A DNA stretch of 64,000 nt, taken from Acheta domesticus (lineage: Eukaryota; Arthropoda; Insecta; Orthoptera; Gryllidae). Positions within the stretch are counted from its first letter, which is position 1, and each line of letters begins with the position of its first letter. The stretch spans positions 97,570,141-97,634,140 of the forward strand of contig JAHLJT010002630.1 in the NCBI GenBank assembly GCA_031308135.1, read 5' to 3'. Both the position numbers and the translations under genes were made by a program. This document shows, one piece after another, positions 57,050 to 64,000 of the stretch. The notes below the pieces were generated by a model. The model did no database searches. It was given only the letters and a program-made list of their open reading frames with translations, and was not told the DNA's origin.

Positions 57050-58053
57050 AACAGTTACAAGAACAGTTAAAACTGTGTATGACATTTACGGGGAGAAGTG
57101 TATTCAGTGTGTTTTTTCTTAAATTCTGGGATCTACCCTAAACGTTATTTGAGTTGAATTATGAATACAGGTGGAAACAAAGAGTTTCTTGCTAGAGTTG
57201 ATAAGAAAAAAAATTGCTCCTATGTAATAAAACTGTTTACAAAGGGAAATCAGCTTCAGAGTTTTGCCACTACCCTTCAACATGGTTGTTGTGAAGGAAT
57301 GGACTTCGAACATAATTTGAATAACTGTATTCCTGACTGAACTCTAGAAAATGTGCACAGATAGTGATGTAAATGTAGTAGTGTCCAGTAGCAAAACAAG
57401 TTAGCAAAACATGTTAGTTTCAGCATCTGCTTATAGGATCAGGGAAACCGGATGAAAAATGTGATTGAGATTGGAATTATGGGCCCAAAAGCTGAAATAC
57501 AATTATTGTTGCAGGCATTTTTAATGTATTAGAGTTATAGAGTCCAAATAGTAACCTATGCATTCAGTATCATTGTCAAAATTAATATTTCTTTCATTTT
57601 TAATGCTCATTATAGACTTAATTGTATAGAATCAGTTAAGCAAAAATTTTACTTATGCACTGAAACATGTGTATTAATTATTCCTTCCTTGTCATCTGGC
57701 CAAGTGTAAAATTGTGTACATGTACTGTATCTGAATTTTTTGTAGTGAACTACAGATACAGCCTTTTCATTATCAGATTCATAATTATTACTTTCACTAT
57801 TCTACTTACACATGAAAGTATAAAATTAATACCAACCAGTACTGCTGCTTATTACTATTGTGATTTTCAAATATCACAAAATGTTTCGAAGTTGTTAATA
57901 GAGCATCCTTTGTGAGGTGAAATTGTTCTGATATCTGTCACAATCACTACCAATAGCCAACCTGCTCTAGATCTGTGCTCTGTGTCTTTGAAGTGATGAT
58001 TTCAGAAAAAAAAGCTAATCTTTCATACCATTGTTCTGCATTGTTCTTTACAG
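56640..58053 (+). other. BTB gene intron 1
   Basis: 1414 bp from GTAAGT to TTCTTTACAG. It carries the (TA)n hairpin at 56829-57065. Nothing else was recognised. Confidence 0.8.
56829..57065. repeat. Microsatellite cluster with flanking inverted repeat
   Basis: TA, GT, TC and a long (TA)n run occur together. CTTGTAACTGTTCC (56931-56944) and GGAACAGTTACAAG (about 57047-57061) are exact inverted copies around the TC and TA tracts, so the block can form a long hairpin or cruciform. The frame through it is repeat translation. Confidence 0.85.
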
Positions 58054-58236
58054 AAGCTTTTTTGTGAAGAGACTGAAGATCATCCTCTTGTTATCCTCTT
58101 GGATGAATCATTTCAAAATCTGAAGGCAGTGATTGATTTTATGTACCTTGGGTTCGCACAAATTCCAGAAGGCAATTTTAAAGCATTTGTGACTCTCGCT
58201 AAGTCCCTGGAAGTCAAGGGACTAAGTCAGGTTTCT
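58054..58236 (+). CDS. BTB-domain protein, coding exon 2
   Basis: Acceptor TTCTTTACAG at 58053, donor GTAAGT at 58237; 61 codons, phase 0 at both ends. It reads KLFCEETEDHPLVILLDESF, NLKAVIDFMYLGFAQIPEG and FKAFVTLAKSLEVKGLSQVS. This completes the BTB fold: PLVILLDESF pairs with the usual HPIVIL strand, and DFMYxG and A-x-S-L-x-V-KGL are the conserved helices. An alternative donor just upstream (CAGGTTTCT) is weaker. Confidence 0.88.
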
Positions 58237-58318
58237 GTAAGTAAAGCAGTGGTAGATTTTGTAGTTTTTACTAATTTTTGAAAATTTTATTATGAGTTTT
58301 GTTTTCCTTTTTCTGAAG
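58237..58318 (+). other. BTB gene intron 2
   Basis: 82 bp, GTAAGT to CTTTTTCTGAAG, phase 0. The short size is typical of insects. Confidence 0.75.
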
Positions 58319-58577
58319 AAGAACGGCATACCTGGCAGTAGTACTGAAAATGATTCATCTGCAAAGAAGCAAGTCTCTGGAGAAGTTGAAGATATTAATG
58401 CTAGCAAAAATGACAGCTCTGAAAATAATTCTAAGAAGATTGCTCACCATTTAGATGGCAACACAGACCTTGTGGACTTGCATTCTCCTGTTACCTTTAA
58501 AGGAAGTGATGAGTCCTTGCGTGAATCCTCGCCAGAATCAGTGAAAACACCTTCACTAGAAAAAGGGAGACCTCAAG
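58319..58577 (+). CDS. BTB-domain protein, coding exon 3 (linker)
   Basis: 86 codons plus one base: KNGIPGSSTENDSSAKKQVS, then EVEDINASKNDSSENNSKK and SPESVKTPSLEKGRPQ. It is rich in Ser, Asp, Glu, Asn and Lys with no fold, the usual disordered linker after a BTB domain. It ends CAAG before GTAAAG, phase 1. A C-terminal domain (zinc finger, HTH or AT-hook in relatives) should follow in a later exon, which I did not find before the window ends or could not recognise. Confidence 0.75.
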
Positions 58578-59204
58578 GTAAAGATAATACATCCATAACT
58601 ATGGCAATAACTGTGGAAAGTGAAATTTGTATGCAAGGGCGGACTTTTGCATACATAAACTAGGCAGCTGGTTACGGATCCTAAATCAAAGGAAGGGATA
58701 GTAATCATATACAATAGGGGCTCCAATAAATTTTCCAAAGAAATAGGAACTTTAGTTCATAAATCTGAAAAAGCAATTTTTCAACAATTTTGCTAGTTAA
58801 AAACATTGTTAAATACATTTAAATAAATCAGGTAATATTTAGATTTTTGGAGTAATGGAAATAGAATTACAAACATATTTAATGATTAATAGTATTTCTT
58901 GAACAGGGGAAGAATTCTCTGATTAACATTATAACCATTTTGATATATTCTTTTAGTTTTTTAAACCTTTTGGTCCCAATGTAGCCATATGGCTGTGTCA
59001 TTCTATGATATACCACTTCAGTATCATTTTAACTGAGAACTATTTCCCATGTATTTCTGTGACTTATTTAAATCTTTGGCTGATGCCGACTGTATGGTGC
59101 CCGTCGCTGTCAGGGCCTCCTTAAGTTATCGTTCACTGCGCAGTTTGAATACTAGAGGCTTTTTTATAATGTGCTTACTGAAGAGATTTCTTATAAAAGT
59201 TAAT
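58578..59204. other. Probable BTB gene intron 3
   Basis: Starts with a GTAAAG donor. AT-rich, no exon recognised. Confidence 0.5.
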
Positions 59205-59305
59205 TGGTAATTATGAGATGGATAAACTCTAGGTTGTTTATAGTGAATGCAAGGGCCGAAGGCCCAAGCTTCGCCGTGACTTGGATCCAGGCGAGCAAAG
59301 TGAGA
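59205..59305 (+). repeat. GGCCGAAGGCCC repeat, copy 2
   Basis: Matches 39808-39910 in orientation and order: AATTATGAGATGGATAAAC, GTTGTTTATAG, AGGGCCGAAGGCCC, GCGAGCAAAG. Confidence 0.6.
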
Positions 59306-59515
59306 AAACTTACCTTTGAAAGTAATTTGGCATTATAATGCGTGGGGACAAAGCGTATGAGGGTGTCTCAAAACTTTATGAGCCATGAAAATCGCCTATC
59401 AGTACGATACATACAAACTTGTTAAGGAGGTCGTGACGAGGGGTACCGTACAGTGGGGGTCAACCAAATCCTTTAACAATAGATCACAAGATGTATGTTC
59501 TGTGAATTTCTGTTG

Positions 59516-59582
59516 TTTTTCTTTCTTTCTCTCTCTCTCTCTTTTCTTTCTTCCCTTTTCCTTTTCTTTTCTTTCTTTCTTT
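59516..59582. repeat. CT-rich (TTTC)n tract
   Basis: An irregular TTTC/TC polypyrimidine run with one short interruption. Confidence 0.9.
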
Positions 59583-61796
59583 GACGTGCATGCAAATGTT
59601 ATTCACAAGTCTTCAGGGTTTAATTTTTTGTTGAATTTCTCAGCAGTGGTGAATTTCTTAGGTTAATGTATAATGTCCATTTTGAAGAATAGTGTTTGTT
59701 TACAATAGAGAATATTACAATGTATTGATTTATGTAAAATCTTCTGAGATATATGCACGAGAAATGTCACTGCTATTTTACTACAAAGAGCACATAGAGC
59801 ATACTTAACCTTGAAGTGGAGGATTCATATATATCGTTTCTGTGTTTACCTAATTTGAAGCAAATATATTTTTTATTATAATAGACATTTGAATAAATGT
59901 TTAAATTACAAACAAAGCCTATAACTTGGTATCTTTTTTGAAACATCTACAAGTTTTGATATCATAGATCCATTTTCCAATCGAGATGATAAACCTGATG
60001 TCATTAGGGAAATATTGTTGAATTCTGAATAGGTACTTAATTAATATAATGAAGTTCTTGAAATGCACAATTAGTGCAGTCGATGGGGAGCCAAAAGGGG
60101 GTCCACCTTGCAAAACGTGAGGTAGAAAAATCAATTTTTTTATTTTGTTTATGTTATCAGTAAGAAAACTTGAAATACTCCACCTCAAAATACTTCGGGA
60201 AAAATTTTGTGAGCCAAAAAGCAAAAAATTTTGGGTCATTTCTTGGTTTTTGTGTAATCATTTTTTAATGGTTGATCTTAGCGCAAAATTAGTTATGTAC
60301 AATTTTAAAGTTCATAAAATTCTCTATAAATTTGCTTGGTAAATTATTTCTCTCAATAAATAGTAACAGCTACGAGGTTTTGAAATTTCACCAAATTTTC
60401 CTTTGTATTCTGAAATTGCGGAAAATTAACAATGGTCTCTCTAATGTAGTAATTTTAAATTGTTATTGTCATTATAAGAAAAAAGTTATTAAATAGTAAT
60501 GTTTTAATACTTACTGAGGTTAAACCTTGAAAGTTCAGGTAGGAGTGATAGTAGGCCTGTATGTTCTGGCAACTACGATTTACTTGCATCAAAAGCATTT
60601 CAATAGAATTAAATTATGATTGTTATTTTCTTCTTGTAATTATTGTTATGAAATTGCATATAATAATATAATTCATGATGGTAATGACAATAATAATAAT
60701 TCTATTTAGAAATGCTCACGTGCAACATTGTTGATTCCGTTCCAAGAAGGAAAAATGGTGTTTACAGGTATATATTCTACTATGATGCCTTTATAATTAA
60801 AGAAATATACTATTTTTTATGTAAGGACATTATGGAATTTGTTACAGATTTGATCTTAATCTTAAATCTTGGCCACACCATTTGGCTGTATTGCTATTAA
60901 TAACACTTCTACATTGCTGCTACATTGCTTGTTTTCTTCTTTTTGAATGCAAGGTTTGCAACAAATAACATTACCAATAATTTAGGTTTAACTATGTATG
61001 TTGGGAGAGTGTTAAATAGGTGTGGGGAGTTTGGATGAAGGTGATGTGGTTGTGGTGAAGAAGAAAGGAGTCGTGTCCGTTCAAAAATTGTTCTTTTGGG
61101 GGATGAGACTGTACCTAAACCTTGTCATGCAAAGTACATTAATCCAAAATTGATTTCTGCATCAACTCAACAGGAAGGTGTGCAGTCTCAGCCAAGTATA
61201 TCAACAGCTCTTAGATCACATAAGTGTTTCTTCAATTTCAAAACGTATTGTTTTCTGGATTGTAAAGATAATTCGACTGAATTTATGGAATCACAAAAGG
61301 GACTGTCCTGTGCAGATGCGTTGCTGATGCGGATTTGGATGTAGAAGAAGCTTGATTGCAGATTGGGGAATTATTGTCTTTATTCTTCCCATGGCATGCA
61401 AGGTATTAGACGATCGAATGTGTTCACATTATGATCTGCATTGACAAACATGAACTGACAGAATGCTTCATTATTTAATTTTGATTCTTATTGAACAGAA
61501 CCTAAGATGTTTCAGGTAATGAAGGTTCAAAGTACAATGAAACAAATTCAATAACACATGAGATATCAACAAGGAGCGTTGATCCAAGCTTCTTGTATTC
61601 ATATGTGCCAACCCCTGTCAAAAAGGGAGAGAAATTATTAATAGTTTATGGTGGTGCTGAACAGCACATACATTCTTATCATTAATAATGGTTATTTAAA
61701 ACTATTTATATCACAATTTCTCTCCATATTAACACATCTGTCATCCTTTTTGTAAAACTCGTAATGTAATAGAACATTTGGTGTGAAAATTAAATA
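59583..61796. other. No recognised exon
   Basis: AT-rich. The frame at 61054-61344 (ETVPKPCHAKYINPKLISAS and following) is the most protein-like, but it lacks a convincing acceptor in the phase required by BTB exon 3. Not called. Confidence 0.4.
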
Positions 61797-61960
61797 CAGT
61801 AAAATCTGTCTAAACCGGAACATGCACAAGCCGGAAACTTGCCTTAACTGGAAAATTTCTCTGGCCCATAAAGTTATATGGCGTTTTTACACAGCATAAA
61901 ACGGAATATGTCCAACAAGAAAACAGAACGGCTTTTCATGTCTTACAGGGGAGAGAAACC
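61797..61960 (+). mobile_element. pogo/Tigger-like terminus
   Basis: After TA at 61795-61796 the sequence CAGTAAAATCTGTCTAAACC followed by GGAACATGC, CCGGAAACTTGCC and TTTCTCTGGCCC resembles the ends of pogo-type Tc1/mariner elements (CAGT start, TA target). No matching right end was found within the next 1 kb, so this is a fragment or has lost its other end. Confidence 0.55.
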
Positions 61961-62440
61961 TGCATAAAATGTAATTTCTGTGAATTTAATTCAATTGGCA
62001 GAGAGGTGCAAGATAATCTCAATCAAATGAAACCATTTGAATGTCAGGTTTAAATTCTCTATCCCTGTGACATGTGATCCAGCCATTGCAGCCACACTGT
62101 GAATGAGAGAAACTTCTGCTGTCAGTGTAGAATTCAACCTTGGGGTTGCTTATCTCTGAAGGCGTAGGCTATAGGGGATATTCTCTCCTGTCTCACTGAT
62201 TGTGGGAAGGTGAAGGGGGATGGCTTCTTTTTTCAAGTCTCCCTGCCCTGTGTTTAAAATTGTAACCCATCGGCCTGAGACACATTGCGCAAGGCAAGGG
62301 TATCAGAAAGTGAGTACTCTGGGCTGTCACACATTGTGCGTTGAAAGAGTTTCGAGCAGTCTGACTGCAGCCTCTAGGTGTGTATTTTTGAGTTTCACAA
62401 CCAGTTTAACCCCATATGGTGTCCGGGGATTTTAATAGAA
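61961..62440. other. No recognised feature
   Basis: Non-coding. It may be part of the LINE 5' region that follows. Confidence 0.35.
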
Positions 62441-64000
62441 TAGTGCAATGGGAACTCCCTCCCTGTCGTAAGAGGCGACTAATTCCTTGCCCTTAAAAGT
62501 AATTCCTTTCTTTTCACACCTATTTATCCATCCATATCTCTGGGAGCTAACAGGTGGATTGAGTAGCTTGGATGCTCCCAGGACCTATCCTAAATATTTC
62601 TTTATTTCCTTCCCATACTTTTCCTACAGCATGAGTGGACAGAGGTAGGCTGGATCCCTCGCCTTGAGAATTAAAGCACCTCTAAAGAGTGGAAAAGGGG
62701 CAGGCTGAGCTCCTTGAGCTATGGTGGAAGCAGTCAGCCTAAGGGAGAGACAACCATGAATAAAAGCTCCAGTCCTCCAGGTTGGGGGTTGTACGTCGGG
62801 TTAGTACCCCATCAACATAAAACCTAAATATACTTGCAGCACCCAAAGAAGCCTCGGAAACAAGCACAACGAGCCAAGCAAAGAAAATGGACAAGAATAA
62901 ATGAATAGCAGATACTTTAAGAGTAGCAACTTGGAATGTAAGGGGAATCTCAAACAAAGAAGATTGGCTAACTAGAATACTGGAAGAGCAAAAGGTAAAC
63001 CTTGCCGTAGTGACTGAAACTAAGAAGAAATTAAAAGGCTCAAAATATGTAGGGAATGTTCTACGTTGGTGTAAAGGAAAATATAAGAGCTTCAAAAGGA
63101 GTAGCAATATTTGTAGATAAAAAATGGGAACCAAAGATTCAGGAATACGAATATGTGGACAAAAGAATTGTAACAATAAAAGTAAGACATTATCGCGGCA
63201 CCTGGTCATCACAGGAGCTTTATGCCCCAGTAGAAGGACGATCGAAAGAACTGGAAGAGGAGACAGACGGTTTTTACTCAACGCTCCAAAAAAACGATAG
63301 ACAAATACAATCAAATGTGCGAAGTACTCCTTATGGGTGATATGAATGCCAGAGTAGGAAACAAAGCAGTCCATGGATCTGTAGGAACATTTGGAGAAGA
63401 AACCATAAATAAGAATAAAATTAAACTTCAAGAATTCAGTTTTTAACAACTTCAAAGTAACAAATACCTTTCTCCGTAAGAAACTAATTCACAAGTTTAC
63501 TTGGGCCAATGGAAACTGCAGATCCTTAATAGATTATATAATTTCTAACCAGAGAATATCAAAACAAGTAATGGATACAAATGTGTTAAGAGGTTATGAC
63601 ATCTACTCAGACCATTATCTAGTAATATCTCACATCAAGATGTATCCAAGATGGCGAAAAGCTAACAAAAACTCTCCAGATGATAATGCAGAGAAAGTTT
63701 ACAAAGTGCATGTTCTAGAAGATCAAAGCACAAGGGAATTATACCAACGTAGACTGAAGGAACACTTACAACCAAATCCTGTAAGCAACAATGTGGAAGA
63801 AATGTGGGCTAATTTGAAAATGTCTTTGACAAAAGTTGCTAAGGAAGCCCTGGGGATGAAAAAGAAAATGAGAAGTAAAAGAAGATTAAAAATCTGGTCG
63901 GCAGAAATAGAAGAATTTGTTAAAATAAGGAAAAAAGTTATAATAGGAAGTTATAAAAGGAATCCAACAGATGTTAATAAACAAGAGTACCACATCGCAA
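62441..64000 (+). pseudogene. RTE-like LINE, 5' half, runs off the window
   Basis: A 5' UTR includes CCCTGTCGTAAGAGGCGACT, a motif I associate with such LINEs. The endonuclease starts at about 62912 with ADTLRVATWNVRGISNKEDW, LAVVTETKKKLKG; it then breaks into other frames (63056-63340 has IRASKGVAIFVDKKW and RIVTIKVRHYRG). From about 63330 LLMGDMNARVG, KVTNTFLRKK, KFTWANG, LIDYII and SDHYLVISHIK complete the endonuclease core, and a basic linker (MKKKMRSKRRLKIWSAEIEE) leads toward the RT beyond the edge. Frameshifts near 63045, 63325 and 63430 and a stop in between show decay. It is on the opposite strand to, and clearly different from, the RTE element at 17565-20505. Confidence 0.8.

Noticed and set aside
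56831..57085. Tyr-Ile repeat protein on the minus strand
   Set aside because: Translation of TA and TC microsatellites inside a BTB intron.
61054..61344. Next exon of the BTB gene
   Set aside because: The peptide looks plausible, but the frame has a TGA just upstream and no acceptor with a pyrimidine tract in the required phase.

Overview
This is a repeat-dense piece of an animal nuclear genome, almost certainly from an insect. It is AT-rich, has spliceosomal introns with GT/AG ends, a 100-base assembly gap, a BTB gene of the insect type, and TEs typical of arthropods (RTE, R1/TRAS-like and Dong/R4-like LINEs, a ZMYM-like hAT, P-superfamily-like elements, tRNA-derived SINEs). The large repeat load makes me think of a polyneopteran (cockroach, termite, stick insect or orthopteran), but that is inference. 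No bacterial-type operon, CRISPR array, rRNA or intact tRNA was seen.

Layout. 1-6.7 kb: non-coding sequence with a MITE, two copies of one tRNA-derived SINE (the second split by a Harbinger-like MITE with a TAA target duplication), a palindromic foldback element, a long GGGAAG purine tract and a second SINE type cut by the gap. 6.8-16.4 kb: dispersed repeats, broken Dong/R4-type LINE pieces around (TAA)n tracts, a CpG-rich block and a 398-bp MITE. 17.6-20.5 kb: a broken minus-strand RTE LINE. 21.4-26.5 kb: a structurally complete hAT transposon (8-bp target duplication, terminal inverted repeats, two-exon transposase with frame breaks, a nested MITE). 29.0-33.7 kb: a nearly full-length but broken R1/TRAS-clade LINE lying inside an (AAT)n tract. 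34.6-48.6 kb: a nest of DNA transposons. It holds two copies of an unassigned element whose ends begin GTGTAAGA; the first carries a 278-bp insertion with an 11-bp duplication, and the second is cut near its right end by one of two tandem P-superfamily-like elements, each with perfect 7-bp target duplications and a THAP-like first exon. 48.6-56 kb: foldback copies and a THAP-domain exon set whose first exon lies in a tandem duplication. 56.4-58.6 kb: three exons of a BTB-domain protein gene, the best host gene in the window. 58.6-64 kb: mostly intron-like or intergenic sequence, a pogo-like terminus, and the 5' half of a second RTE-like LINE running off the right edge.

Most coding sequence is transposon-derived and broken. 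Only the BTB gene reads cleanly through its visible exons; the THAP gene candidate has one in-frame stop. Gene order shows no pathway. The interest lies in the nested insertions, which give a relative time order, and in target preferences, since two unrelated LINE clades both sit in (TAA)n repeats.
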